The notes: generated from the letters alone by a model not told the origin. Shown: positions 38,893 through 52,323, numbered from the stretch's first letter. The stretch: DNA of 64,000 bases from Acholoe squamosa (GCA_949317995.1 OX439036.1:8102356-8166355), one strand, 5' to 3'. A program made the numbers and translations.

Positions 38893-41175
38893 AGGCTGGG
38901 AAGGAATATGAGTATCCCCCACATGCACATTGGGTATATGTGTAAATTATCCCCATGACATTCACCTATCGTGAATAGTGCATTCTGCCATTTGTCACTG
39001 GAATGTATAATGAAATGGCTATTTTGTCAGAGTCTGCTACAGTCCATCACTTACTGAAAAGACAAGGCACATCATGAAAAGTTTATTCTCAGAGAGAGAC
39101 ATGGGTACTATGAATTTATCTTTTGACCGCAGCCCTCCACATTTGCCTCAATTCTGATTCTCAAAGTGAATCTAATGTCAACTCCAGACAGAGATATTTC
39201 AATAATTCAATTGCTGGGGAATGCCTCCCCAGCGCTGTCGTAATGACCTTTGGTCAGGGCGAGGATTCGGGAGACCGTGTGTCAATGGCTATAACAGTTC
39301 AAATCTCAGAATGCCTCACGATATTTAAGTAGGTGCCATAGTTTTAATCATCAAGAGATGCCAGGAACAAGTCTGGTTCAAGATCAGGTCCGTAAGTGGT
39401 TGATCAACCTACAGAGTGCAGTGGCTCCAACGGCAAATTACATACATTATGAAAACAAATTATAAAATACATAAAAGCAGGGTGCGACAGTTATAGGTGA
39501 ATTATGAGTGAAAGGAGCTGTTCCTGTTTCCCCTCCCACACCTCACTATCGGTGTCTGTAATTTGTTCCAAAAGCCCATTCTCATACATCCCAGGCACAC
39601 ACAGAGTAAGGCTGCTGACATAATAGTAGATTAGAACCTCAAGTGTAATTGGGAAATCTTGCTGGGGGTGTTGAAAGAGCCACTTTTCAAACTGATGGTA
39701 TTTGCTATGATGAGCTCTACTACACACTGCAGTAGAACTGACTCTTATAACCGCTAATGCACAGAAGCAAATTGCCCTGTGTGTCTGCCTGTTTTGCAGT
39801 ATGTTAGGTAATATTTAGATGTACTTTACTCATATTTCACATTATGTCAATTAATGTCAATCTGTAATAGAAAGAATGTAATTGAAATGTCAGTCTGAGA
39901 CTGGTAGAAAGAAAGTTAGGATAAATAAGTTCGAGCATCAGAGGGCACAGTGTCTACACGGCTATGATAATAATACATGCAAATAATGTGGGCAAAGGAT
40001 TAGAAGACTACTTGGATAAAAGCTTTTGAATGAACCTTAGTTGGAAATCCTTTATCCCCCGAGGTGGCACATCACATTGATGAAATAAGACATTGTTTCA
40101 GGGCCATTTTCCACCACCCGATATGGCCCCTCTAACGGCCACTAGACCCATAGTAGATGCTATTTTCGGCTGACAGAGACCATGCCCCACCGTTGAACCC
40201 TATGGCAGCCCTGTCAGCCGAGGTGGTTGTGTGGGGCAGCTATCGGCCGATAGAGCACTCATATCGAGTGGTGGAAAATGGCCCTTAGGCCTTTGAAGTA
40301 TGTGAATGAATTAGCATACTTGAAATACAAAGCAACCCGAACACTAGAAGAAGGATGCTGTTCAGCTTGTAGTTCTTGCTAATGCACCTAAGTGGGATTT
40401 CCAGATAAAAGCCTCCTGTATACAACATGTATTTTGTCACTCACAGATGAACAGAAAAAAATGAAGAACTAACAGATAGTACACACGAGGTGCAACATCA
40501 CTGGTACATCTGATTCCGTGTGTTCATATACCTGAGAGAGGGGCATACCTTTCTAACCTATTAAATGTCAGTAATGCAAAACATTGCTCGATTTCTGCAC
40601 CAACAACAGCAGATGTAAGCTACGGGCCTCCCTATATAATATTGGTATAACTCTATGGTGCCTTATCCTCCTTAAGTCTTGGCTTACTCAGTCTTTATCC
40701 CCTAAAGGCAATGGACCCAGGCACCTGACATGGGGATATCCCCCATAGTCCATGTCCTGATCCCAACATCAATAGTCCGCCTAAGGGGCTTGTGTGGCTG
40801 GGTTCATTCACAAAGCCATGCCCAATTACCCTCACCTTCCCTCCCCAGACTGCATATCCATGAAATATTTTGACCATCACTGGTAGATAGAGAGGAATCT
40901 TCATATGATATGCAACTCAAAAATGTGCAGTTATTTTTTTAATTCCCCCGGACCATTAAGCAGTTGAATGATAGTTTTGTCAATTTTTAATTCTCTCTAT
41001 CACTGAGAACTGCACTGAAATAGCATTTTCTTTTGAAACCTTTCAAATGCTGGATAAAAGAAATGCCTATTTCACCTAGATTTTCAGCAGTTTGGCATTT
41101 ACATTAACCAATTTCCTTTATTATATCATATATATCTTTGAACTTTACCGAGTACAGTTGGCCTCATATTTTATA
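38893..41175. other. Repeated-segment copy, non-coding
   Basis: 38930-39180 is related to 16560-16800. 39500-40900 is related to 44200-45560 (shared GTAATTTGTTCCAAA, CAGGCACACAC, GAAGCAAATTGC and GGCAATGGACCCAGGCACCT). No gene supported. Confidence 0.5.
40101..40284. mobile_element. 184-bp fold-back MITE
   Basis: The left arm 40101-40125 (GGGCCATTTTCCACCAC...) is inverted at 40260-40284 with one mismatch. A second nested inverted pair, GGCTGACAG and CTGTCAGCC, lies inside. No coding. It is absent from the homologous position in the 44-45-kb copy, so it inserted after the segment duplicated. Confidence 0.75.
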
Positions 41176-42052
41176 CACTGCAAAAATGGTGTTTAGATTT
41201 TAAACATGTTTAGGTCTAAAATGTTTAAAACCTTAACATATACGTCAGTTAGGTGTATCATCGTCTACACATTTAGGAAAATAACACTTTTATTCTAAAT
41301 ACATAAACATTTTTGCTAAACATGTTCAGACATTTAGAGTATAAACAGAGTATATTAGGTGTTTATATTTAAACATCAATATGTTTAGATACTTGGATGT
41401 CAAATCCACACCAGTTAGCAGCACTACCTCTGAATGGACTATCTGCACAAAGTTATAATCAATTGTTGTGACAAACATCCACCAACTTCTTGTTTATCAT
41501 AGTGTCATTTCATTAAATGTTATGAAAATAGACATAACAATATAAAATTAACTAAATTCCACTTACACCACCATCATTACCATAAAATGATCAATGAGCT
41601 CCATGACTTACACCTAGGTCATGTTATTTTGTAAAGTATAAAGCAATGTCCTTCCTGCCAACCTGTTGTACTTTCTCAAGTCTCCTATTCTAATGCAGTG
41701 TGTACATATAAGTGTATATAGCTGTGGCTGATACCTTGGGAGACATTGCAGTGTAAATACCTGCTGATGTCCTCCAGTAAATGAGAAAACAAACAAAAGA
41801 TATTCCTTTATGTTTTTAATGGATGTCTGGAAACCCTTACTTCCCACCAAATCACTTAAACACAAAAATTCATAAACGCAAAATTTTATTGTTATCTAAA
41901 CACAAATTTTGAACCTAAACACCTAGATTTCTAAACACTTAAACTAAGCACATTGTTTGGCTAACCATGTTTAGGAAATTAATGTGATTACAAAAACGTT
42001 GCAAGAATATGTTTAGAATTGTGCTTAGGATCTAAACACCATTTTTGCAGTG
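41176..42052. mobile_element. TA-flanked CACTGCAAAAA TIR element, copy 2
   Basis: 877 bp, same ends and internal CTAAAC/GTTTAG motifs as the copy at 9773-10673, flanked by TA on both sides. It lies at the same relative place in its duplicated segment as copy 3 does at 46052. Confidence 0.78.
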
Positions 42053-42054
42053 TA

Positions 42055-42671
42055 GATACTCTATAGATACACAGCACAAGGCTCTCCTGAGGCAAGGGGA
42101 GCTGTTTATATTTATATAGTCTAGATATGGTGGACTGTAAAAGAGGTACAGCCTAACCAATTGTGCAGACTCTACCAGTTTGAATTCAATGAAAAACTAA
42201 TTTTACGGATTGTTGATCCCCCCTAACAAGATGGGACCTAAAAGCAATTGACTCCAAATCTTGAGAGAGAGAAAAAAATGTTCTAAAGTCTGATATTCAC
42301 AGCAAATTCATTGAACCATTGAAGGGAAGCTTCCCCCTTATCACTTCCTTAAATGAATACATTATTTGTGAATAGCATACAAAGGTGGTTAGCTAGCTGA
42401 TTGTGTATACACTGGGCACATGACCTAAAGCTGCATCTACAACCTAATCTGCTAATGGTAATCCGCGGCCATGTACCTCCCTGCAATACTAGGGCTGATA
42501 TAGGCGCAACAGGGAATGGCCATATAAGGTATTTGCTGCCTGGATGCATGGCCCATATAAAGTAGATGGACTTCTGTAGTAATAGCTCTGACTCCGCAAA
42601 GCCTCGGTATCCAAGGGGGAATGTTTGATATGCTCTGATTTTCCCTCCCTTCCTTTGCCCTTCCGAAATAT
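42055..42671. other. Repeated-segment copy, non-coding
   Basis: 42430-42570 is closely related to 49085-49230: both contain GGTAATCC(G/A)CGGCCATGTACCT, GATATAGGCGCAACAGGGAA and GCCTGGATGCATGGCC. This is among the most similar pairs of the local duplication. No gene supported. Confidence 0.5.
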
Positions 42672-42853
42672 CACTGAGAAAATATTCTTACTCACATGAG
42701 TCTAGCTCAAGGATCAGGCAATGTCGCCAATATGAGTATTGTTTGAGACTCAGTCTGATCCTTAGATGATACTCAGGCAAAGCCAGAGTATTTTCCCAGA
42801 ATCAGCCTCAGGATCTGCCTGAGTCACATCCAAGGATCAGGCTGAGTCTCAAA
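42672..42853. mobile_element. Partial copy of the CACTGAG palindromic element
   Basis: It starts CACTGAGAAAAT and shares TACTCAC(A/T)TGAGTCTAG, GGCAATGTCGCCAA and TTTGAGACTCA with the element at 38642-38892. The right terminus is lost and replaced by the CCACAGAGG-type dispersed repeat. Confidence 0.7.
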
Positions 42854-45174
42854 CCCCCAATGGGGGTGGTCTCTCCAAATACATCTAACGGCGATAACCA
42901 GATTGCCTGTGGAATTTAGTGGCTGCTTATCAAGCATCCTATCCCACCGCCCTATCGGCCCGACCCAGGTCCCTACCCACAAGCTGACAGTGACCATTAG
43001 GATCATTTGGACATCCTGGTCTAAGCACATAGCTGCATTAGCTTTTTTCTCTGTAAGTTTTTTCTTCTTACTTTGGTCTTCTCATTTATCCCTTCTGTCT
43101 TCTGTCCCTTCATTAACATTCCCTCAATCCCTTTTTGTCTCTCCTTGACTGTTTTTCTACTTGTGCCACTTTCTCCCTCTTAGTATAGTTTTCTCATCTA
43201 CTCCTTCTCTTGTTGATTTACATCTTCTTTCCACTCTCCCTCCTGTCTTTCCAGGCTTCCTGCCTGCTTCCTTTGATTCACCCTCCGCGATCCCTTGCTC
43301 TCCTCTTTTGCTCCATTTGAAGTGATCTGTGAATCTTCCCTCCAGAAGGTTTGCATTCTTTTGTTATACTTTCCGAACCTTCTCCTCTCAAGTTTGTGTT
43401 CAGTCACTCATTCTATACACCATCAAAACCCCTTTCTTAGTCTCTGTCTCTCTCTGCCTCAGTCCCTCTCTCTCTGTGTTTCTCATCTGTCCCCCTTGGT
43501 GGCAGTAATGTCTAGGTTGTCTAGTCGTGGACCCTTTCGGGGAGAAACGGTATCATCGGAAGTGTGTCCCTGGTACCGGTGAATATGCGAAAGTTTACTG
43601 CTCATATTTTACAAGCGAAATTGGCGCCACGTTAGCGCTTCTCCTCGAAAGACGTAACCTTGTCTAGTGTGTGACATTGGTGGAGTCACCAAGTGGCTAT
43701 GTGGGAGGGAGAGGAATCAGTCTCCATATTAGACCAAAAGTACAGGAGATGAACACTAGTAAGGTGTTATGCACGGTGGATGCTGTAGGGCAGTGGAGGG
43801 GCCGCCCACACCACACCCCTAGGGCTCAATGTAGACTCCTGTTTCCAGATAGCATGATCTATAAAGGTATCCAGACACTCCACCCCAATACATGCCACAA
43901 TGTCTGGTGCCTAAATAAGGCATTTTATCTCTTAGCCATAGTGGAGACTTTGCCAAAATAACCCCTCACCTCCGTAATCAAGGTCTGTGCATAGCAAATA
44001 AAAGCACCAGAGTGCAGCACTGTTCCCTTTAGTTTCTCACCCTTCTATAGCATATGGATAACACCTACACAGACTAAATCTGGTAACCATTCCACGCCCG
44101 GGGCTGGCATGAGGCACGCCCTGTGTATACGTCCCATAGACTCCCCTTCTGTTCTTTTGCATCAAAGCAGTATGAGACAGGCAGAGGTCTGAAGTGAATA
44201 ATGTGTTAAGGAGCTGTGTCCTATTGCCTCATCATACACCGCATTATCAGTGGTTGTAATTTGTTCCAAAGGCCCATTCTCATATATTCCAGGCACACAC
44301 ACAGTATGGCTCCCATCTTAATTTTAGATTGGAACCTCAAGTGTAATTGGGTAATCATTCCGGGAGGGTTGAAGGGCCATTCTGATGGCACTTGTTATGA
44401 TTAACTTGTCTATAACCTGCAGTGGAATTTATTATTTTCTGATGCACTGAAGCAAATTGCTGTCTGTGTCTGCCCTTTTCATAGTATTAAAGAACGGATT
44501 GAGTTTTACTTTACATCATCCACATTTCACATTACGTTAGTTACCGTTGACATGCGATAAAATGAAAGTAATTGAAATGACAGATATAGGCTGTGATCAA
44601 AGATGGATGAATGAGTTGAGGTAACAGTAGTGCATACTCTTTACACCACTATTATCCAGCATTGTGGGCACAGTGCATTAACCCAATGCTAATAGGATCA
44701 AAATTGATCCTGATTGATCTACATTATCTTAATGTTGATTCAACTTTCATTGCCTACATGAAGATACCGGTAAAGGATTAGAAGTCTACTTGGATGAAAG
44801 CATCTGAAGAAAACTCAGTTACAAATTCATTATCTTTAGAGGTGATAGTAAGTGGAACATCGCATTGATAAAAATGGATTTAGTTTTAAGCTGGATTTAG
44901 AGTCAAACATATTTATGTTGTCGCTCATACAAATGACAAAAACAAAAGAAAAAATAAAAAAGAATATAGGTTCCCGACAATGGTTTTGCATCTTAGATAC
45001 AAATCTCCTCTCAAGGGACTACATACATCACTTAAAGAAGTACAAAACCAAGCTATTGCCAATCGCATAGTTATATTTAGTGTTTAGAAATGATAAAAAT
45101 GTCCTCCTTTTATGGGACTAACCGTCTAATCCAAACAGAAGCAGTACAGAAGCAGTTGATATTTAACAAGGCTA

Positions 45175-45247
<73 letters not shown>

Positions 45248-46051
45248 GGATGTGCATATACCTTAGAAAGGCACATAACTTTCTAACCTCTTTCTTCTGA
45301 GTGCCCTTACATGTCAGTGCTGCAATATATTGCTTCAATTTTGCTATGAACACCACCTGAAAGCGAGAAGCCTCTCTATACGATATGGCGCCTTATCCTC
45401 CCTAAGTCTTGGTTTGCTCTGTCTTTACCCCCTAAAGGCAATGGACCCAGGCACCTGACATGTGGATATCCGCCACAGTCCATAGCCCGGCTTAAGGGAC
45501 TTGCGTGACCGGGGTCACATATAAAGCCTATTTGAATTATCCTGACATCCCTACCCTAGACTGTATATATCAGGGAATATTCAGACCAGTGCTTTTAGTT
45601 CTCATTTCTTCGCAATACTGTCAAATACTAAATAACAGAATATATTGTTTCGGCTAATTTTTCTTCTTTTTTTTACATTTATATAGGAAATGTAAGGCCA
45701 CATATCAATGTATCAAATTTTTTGATTTCATTGTAAAGTAATGATGGGAAAATGACAACTGTGAGAGAGGGTAAGAACACGAAACGATACAGGAAAAATC
45801 CTCAAAATTAATGAAAAATTAGACAAAATTTTTTTTTTTTTTTGCCCCTGTTTTGCTAGGGTCGGTTGGGTTACTGGAAACACACCTTTTTTTTTATTTG
45901 GCCTTAACTAGTCTCTGACATGTTTGACTTGTCTGCCCTACAGTTGGCCTTGTATCTGAACTAGGGCCTATTGAATATAATGTAAACCTCTGTGTATAAG
46001 CCACACCTGCATATACGCCGGACTGTGGGAGAATGCTATATGTTGCACCTA
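42854..46051. other. Repeated-segment copy, non-coding
   Basis: It holds landmarks at 42860 (GTCT...CCAAATAC), 44245 (GTAATTTGTTCCAAAGGCCC), 45440 (GGCAATGGACCCAGG) and a partial GGCC-ended MITE at about 45660-45905. At 43526-43541 and 43638-43653 lie imperfect inverted 16-mers (CTTTCGGGGAGAAACG and its near complement). Pyrimidine-rich around 43050-43490. No gene supported. Confidence 0.5.
45177..45244. repeat. (TA)n microsatellite
   Basis: About 68 bases of uninterrupted AT dinucleotides. It causes a spurious repetitive (IY)n reading frame. Confidence 0.95.
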
Positions 46052-46685
46052 CACTGCAAAAAAGGTGTTTAGATTTTAAACGTGTTTAGACCTAAACATA
46101 TAGGTCAGTTAGGTATCTCATCGACTACACATTTAGGAAATGAACACTTTTATTCTAACTACATAAACATTTTTGCTAAACATGTTTAGATGTTTAGAGT
46201 TTAAACAGTTGAATAATAGGTGTTTAGATTTAGACATCATTATATTTAGATACTTGGATGTTGAATCCACACCAGGTAGCAGCACTACCTTTGAATGGAC
46301 TATCCTTACACAATTATAATCAATTTTTGTGACAAATGTACCCAAACCGCATGTTTATTATAGTTTGTATTCATTAAATGTCATGAGAATAATAAGGGCA
46401 ATAGAAGGTTGACTAGATTCACCTTACACCACTATCATTAGCATGAAATAATCAATAAGCTCAATAACTGACACCTATTTCATGTTATTCTGGAATAGAC
46501 AAAGCAAATTCCTTCCTGCCAAGCTGTTGTACTTTCTCAAGTCTCTTATTCTGATGCAGTGTGTACATACATGCACATGTAGATATGTGTGGATGAAATC
46601 TTTGGAGACTCTGACATGTAAATAACCCCCCCCCCCCAGTAAATGAGAAAACAAACAAAAGACATCTTTTTTTTTAATGTATACA

Positions 46686-48133
46686 GCCTTGCAAAATTCA
46701 CTGACCACATTTACAAAGCAATAAATAAAACCCTGTGACATCCTGTATATTCATTGATATTCGGAAAGCATTTGACACTCTAGACCATAAAATCATGTTA
46801 AAAAAAATGCAAAAAAACTATTAGAATCCTACCTTACAAACAGAACCCAATGTACTATAGCCAACAACACCATATCTGAACCACATAAAATCTCTCATGG
46901 GGTACCCCAAGGTTCCACGTAAGGGCCCTTACTTTTTATCATTTATATAAACGATCTTGCTTCTTGTCTAAACCACATGAAGGCACAGCACTATGTGGAT
47001 GACACTGCCATTTTTATATCCTATAAAGAACAAACTCCTGAGATCATTCAACACATCACAAATGATACATTTAATTTAGTAAGATGGTGTGAGGCAAACA
47101 AACTTTCACTGAATATTGGTAAAACTAAACTTATGACATTCGGTACCAAGACAATGCTCAATAAACATCCAAAAATCAATTTGCAGGTTCAAAACCAAGA
47201 AATTAAATACGTCCCCACTTACAAATATCTAGGTGTTACGCTGGATAGTCAGTTAACTTTCAATAAACACATGCAAGTCTTGTCAAAAAATGTATCTCAC
47301 AAGATTTACCTGTTACGTAAAGTAAGAAAGCAACTTACAGAAAAAGCAACCCTAGATGTCGTAACAAAAATGATAATCCCATACATTGATTATGGCGATA
47401 TCATCTATAGTGCAGCCCCAAAAAGCAAACTTGATGAAATGCAACTACATTTAAACAGATGCTTACGCATCTGTAACAGGTCCCCTCCCTTCTTAGACAA
47501 ATTACAATTACACCAAAAATACAAGGTATTACCACTCTGGTTAAGAAGGGAACAACACTTTCTGAAATTTGCATTTAAAAGAAGTCTGGATAAATATTAT
47601 GTAGACAATAGACAACTCTGTACACGAGCACACGATAACAGGCTGTTAAAAACCTTCTTTACCTGCAGAGTCAAAGTTCAAAAAGGAGTAGAATATAAAT
47701 GTGCTGCTTTGTGGAATTCCCTTGGAAATGAATACAGAGAAATTGAAGAGTATTCAAGGTTTGGTGATAGGCTGATAGTGATGTATGATAAGACACTTAG
47801 GGAGCCAGATGATATCCAGCCTCCATAAATACTATAATAATTCTCCACATATTTTTACTCCATCAAAACAAATTCTAAAGTGGAATAGATAATAAACCTA
47901 CTGAATTCATGCTCTTTCGTTTACTAACCATATTTATTTATGGTACAGGCCATCAAACACTATTTAAATTGTGCAAAGAAGTTACTAACAACTAGTGATC
48001 CATATTTAACACATGTTATTGTACTTCAACTAAAGAAATATCTGGATTTAGAGACATTTATTGTCCACTGGATGAAAAACAGGCATGACCTAAGGGTGCA
48101 TAGCCTATCCTATGTACAATCAAAACTGAATAA

Positions 48134-48203
<70 letters not shown>
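46686..48203 (+). pseudogene. Truncated non-LTR retrotransposon (LINE) reverse transcriptase
   Basis: 5'-truncated LINE. RT motifs appear in order: DIRKAFDTLDH (from 46756), then SYLTNRTQ, GVPQGS, GPLLF and the catalytic YVDD (in QHYVDDTAIF, just after 46977), then the RT C-terminus to a stop at 47826-47828 (283 codons open from 46977). It is broken by a frame change in the A-rich tract around 46798-46817 and by an in-frame TAA at 46920-46922 inside the GS-T-GPLLF box. The 3' untranslated part ends in (CA)n(TA)n at about 48137-48204. A second fragment of the same family is at 59314-59499. Clade (CR1/jockey-like) is a guess. Confidence 0.85.

Positions 48204-48204
<1 letters not shown>
48137..48204. 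repeat. (CA)n(TA)n tail of the LINE
   Basis: Dinucleotide run directly after GAATAAA-like sequence at the LINE 3' end. It may be the element's microsatellite-type tail, or a later expansion of it. Confidence 0.85.
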
Positions 48205-48207
<3 letters not shown>

Positions 48208-48441
48208 GTCTGCACACCGTCAAAGCATTTAGACATCTAAACACAAAAATTCATAAACATCTAAACACAAAAATTCATAGATATCTAAACACAAAGTTTA
48301 AACCTGAACACCTAGATTTCTAAACACTTGGGCTAAGCACATTGTTCGGCTAAACATGTGTAGGAAATAAATGTGATTACAAAAACGTTGCATGAATATG
48401 TTTAGAATTGTGTTTAGGATCTAAACACCATTTTTGCAGTG

Positions 48442-50254
48442 TAAGGCCTGGAATGGTCGTGGCTCCTTAGTGAAGTATAAATAAGTAAAACTCTGCTTAT
48501 AAGTCACACTGTCGAGTTCCTTGAGGTACTATAAGCTGTAACAGGGGTTTGATACGGTCTATAAGCCTTCGCGTATACACAGGGTTTTACCACACATCTA
48601 GAGGAGTATTTCAACCCCTGGTGGGCGTTCAGACAGCTGGTACGGACCCCTACAGGAACTATCTGGTTGAGGCTTGAGACCATACAGTGGTGGGAACAGG
48701 AGGTCTCTTTTGATCCCTGAGGCCGTATTTTGCTGAGGGACATGTGGCTGTATATAGTATAGACTGGGTGAGCTGGAGGAAAGGATAGGTTAAACTATAG
48801 AACTTGCAGACTGTATTAGTTTGAATTTCTTAGAAATCTAGTGATTAGTATTGTGGAGTCTTCCCTATGAAAACCCCAAGCAATTGGCTCTAAATATTGA
48901 GGGACGTTTTCTTAGGTCTGATATCCCTGGTGAAACACCGAGTATACTTTGACCCATCAAAGGGAAGCTGTCCCCTTTTCACTTTCTTAAATGAATGCAT
49001 TACCTGTGAGTAGCATAAAAAGGTGTTTAGCTGATTGCATATATATATACTGGCCAAAATGCCCAAGGCGGGTTTATGGGTATGGCTCCATTTACAACCT
49101 AATTTCCTAATGGTAATCCACGGCCATGTACCTCTCCGCAATACTAAGGCTGATATAGGCGCAACAGGGAATGGCCCTATGAGATATTTACTGCCTGGAT
49201 GCATGGCCAATATCAAGTAGATGGACTTAGGGTCTATAGGAATGGAATGTTTGATGTGCTCTTATTTTCTCTTTTCCCTTTGTCCTTCCCAACTATCTGG
49301 TTTCTTTCTTCCCCATCCATTTTCTTTATGCCACACCCTCATCCTCGTTTGAATGCATACTTCATATATTTCTGTCTCCGTATTTAATACACCTCATTTT
49401 AAACTTTCCATTTATGCATCCTTTAATCTCTTGGTCATTGTAGAGAATTCTTACAAATGCTCTGGGTTAGAGATTTAATGCAGCCCTGTTGAGTTACTTC
49501 TGAGGGTTGCATTCATTAATCATAACGACCTTAGGCATACTACAATAAACCATTACACTGCATATAAAGGATATGGTCCAGCCCTTCATTCCTTGTTCCA
49601 TTTCTTTTAATTACTATTTCGCCCTGTTTATTTTTTCTTTGACACCTTTCCTGTTTGCTCAGTGCCAGCACCCAATCACAAGTTGACCATCGACACAGAG
49701 GACTGTCCAAATACAGCTATCAGCTATAATCAGATTACGTATGGGATTAGGGCTTGGCTTATCCAGCCTCCTATCGCATCACCCTTTCACACAGAGCCGA
49801 CCCTGCTGCCTGAGCTGACATTGACTATTAGGATCATCTGCACCTCCTGGTCTGAGAAGATAACTACCAAGGTTTATTTTGATAAATACCATCCACCAGC
49901 TTTTCTCACTGTCTCCTTCTCCTTTCTGCTGTGGTCCTTCATGTATGCCGAGTAAATGAGACAGGGATGACCTGAAATTTGCACTCTTATTTAGTGAGCC
50001 TTCATCCGTATAACCAAGATGGCTACCTTTTCTGGTTTTCTCCAATGTGACAGTAGCAATTACAGCACAGCAGTTGGCCACTAAGGTCTGTTGTCTCCTC
50101 TTCATTCCCAGCTCCTCTCACCCAACCAACAACCATTCCTGACTCTACTTCCTCCTGTTTTCCCATTCTTCCTGCCTCTCTACCATCTTGTGTCCGGCTT
50201 TTCTCCCTTCATTTCGTTTTTGCTTACCTGTGTAGAGGTCAGCGAAAACGTTCT
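48442..50254. other. Repeated-segment copy, non-coding
   Basis: 48450-48600 resembles the TAAAAC...TATAAG-type element ends seen at 17366. 49085-49230 duplicates 42430-42570. 49690-49860 has the GACTGTCCAAATACAGCTATC landmark. No gene supported. Confidence 0.45.
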
Positions 50255-50326
50255 TGGAAACACCGGGTTTCAAACCCGGGACCACTCAACTTGCAAGTGA
50301 GCGCTCTACCACTGAGCTACATCCCC
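50255..50326 (-). pseudogene. tRNA-like sequence (anticodon position GCA), probably SINE head or tRNA pseudogene
   Basis: Reading the minus strand from 50326: acceptor GGGGATG, then TA, D-arm GCTCAGTGGTAGAGC (4-bp stem), anticodon arm CTCAC-TTGCAAG-TTGAG (one closing mismatch, GCA at 34-36), variable loop, T-arm CCGGG-TTTGAAA-CCCGG, acceptor partner TGTTTCC. The T-loop has T where the invariant C56 should be, and the acceptor has four G-U pairs, so a functional tRNA is unlikely. The A box is well kept, the B box is damaged; this fits a tRNA-derived SINE promoter. Confidence 0.6.
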
Positions 50327-52323
50327 AGACCTGACATTCTCTACCTTCCACCTACATCTGGATCGTTATGACACAAGGGGGCAGTGTTCACTGGCCGACC
50401 GGCCCCTGGGGGCTGGTGCAACCAGAACGGGGACAGATAGCATACTGCCATGGACTCACAGCCAGAGCTGTCTCACTCATTGGGGTAAATGGTGTTGAGT
50501 CTGCCAGGGTGTGAGATGGGTGGTGTCAGAGAGTGATAGAGTGGGAGGAAGAGAAATCAGTCTCCATCTTTCAGGAGATGAAGATGATAGTAAGGTGTTG
50601 CAGGGAATGCTGCAGGGCAGTGGAGGCGCCACCCATACCACACCCACTAGGCCCAGGGTAGAAGCCATCCAGAGGTTCTAGCACTGGTCTGCAGTTAAAA
50701 GCATAGCTACCCTGCAATTGATGTAGTTCATGTGTTTGTTAAAACTTTAAACCACATCACAGCAGTGACAGGTCCAGGATTTAGAACAGGAGGGGATGTG
50801 CCCTATTAGGTGAGAGAAGGACGAGAGGAGGGTGCAGCCCCTATATTCATGGACCGTAATGAGGGAAAATAACTTCTTAATCCTTCCTTAATATGTAAAA
50901 ATCCAATGTTCTCTGAAGGCTTTTTTTTTACCACACTACCAAGTGCTATGTAATAGCTAAAAGGTGCTGATCATATAGGGCACTAGTACCTATGACTGCT
51001 GACTCTAAGGTTTGGGGTTCCAACTCGTAGTGAATGTGTGCAGTCATAGTACCTTAAGGAATGGCCTCCTGTCCAAGATCAGGAGAGTCATTGCCACTGC
51101 TTTGTCCCATTGCTTGTTTGCCATTCATCCTCTTGCTGCCCCTCCCCTCTGAACTTCGCCCTTACTTCTTTCTAGCACCCTATTCATTCTACAGTAGACG
51201 TTGCCCTTGGCTACTCGGCCGGTACTATGACATGATAGCTGGGGGTCCAATACTGTGATCCAAACCACCATGGACAGATCTATGCCCGGAGATGCTTTCA
51301 AGAAGACCCGATTCAGGGCCTTCTTCTGCCTGGGGTACAGTGGGATGTTTCTTCAGGGGAGTTCTTTATAAAAGATCTACATCACTTTTACAACTCCTTT
51401 TAGCCATAATAGCAAAGCATGGCATATTGAGACTAGACATGCAATTTTTTAAAGCTTTACAAATGTCGAACATACCCCAGCTTTTATAAGTTGACATATC
51501 GAACATTTGCATATATTACAACTATTGACCTAAATGTGATTGATTGATCGATACATTTATTGATTGAATTTATTAAAACTAGTTTCTCTGCATTTCACCG
51601 TGAAATTTCACCATGAAATTTCACCTGGTCAACATCACAGAATACATGTATATACAATGAGTTCTATATAAAGTAAGTTAGTTGTCAATAAATACTTGAC
51701 ATGGAGATCAGCAGGGTTTATATTGTCTTATGTTGTGCAGATGTGTTATTTTGGAGGTATATGTTTGTGCTACGGGCATAAATCAATAACCGATCAGGAG
51801 ATCAGGGGCCTGTTTTAAAACCTTTATCAGTAGACATATTAGGCAAATCGGTTTCCAAAGTTGCTATGTCAGTTTTTGGTGCTATATTTGATATTTGTAT
51901 TTCTGCTATATGCATTATGCATTGGAGTCGATGATGCTATGGTGACGCCTGGTATTATGTTTCATGTTACATTTTATATCAGTTACATTTCCAAACTGTT
52001 TACCAGGCCCTAAAAAAGCAGTTAAATGGAATACAGCTATCCTGATGAGTGACTCGATTATGAAGGAAAGAAGATACTGTTGTGGAACCTTTGTATTTGT
52101 AATCTTGTGAACAGCCTAAAAAAGAAAAAAAAAACTTTCCTGTTAACGATTTTGGCTAGATTTCAGTAACAGGATGGGCAGTTCAAGAAGCTGGTTTGAT
52201 TTTTTTAATTAATTTCAGAATCTCACATTTCACATCATCCTACAGGCAGATTTTATCCTAAAATACCAGCCATGGAAGTGTGCGGAATATCTATATTTCT
52301 CATTTTTTTTTCATATTTTCCAG
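50327..52323. other. Non-coding DNA, upstream intron of the laminin G/EGF exon
   Basis: No exon recognised. It ends in a pyrimidine-rich tract and the 3' splice site TTTTCCAG (AG at 52322-52323). Short in-frame hydrophobic peptides read from the pyrimidine tract are artefacts. Confidence 0.4.

Larger units (their letters stand above)
46052..48441. mobile_element. TA-flanked CACTGCAAAAA TIR element, copy 3, split by a LINE
   Basis: The ends are as in the other two copies, with TA at 46050-46051 and 48442-48443. The left 630 bp and right 235 bp align with copies 1 and 2, but about 1.5 kb (46686-48203) of LINE sequence interrupts the middle. The nesting shows the LINE arrived after this element. 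Confidence 0.78.

Noticed and set aside
45126..45356. ORF with repeated Ile-Tyr
   Set aside because: It is a translation of the (TA)n microsatellite.
50255..50326. Functional tRNA-Cys gene
   Set aside because: The T-loop lacks the invariant C56, the anticodon stem has a mismatch and the acceptor has four G-U pairs, so it is annotated as a pseudogene/SINE head.
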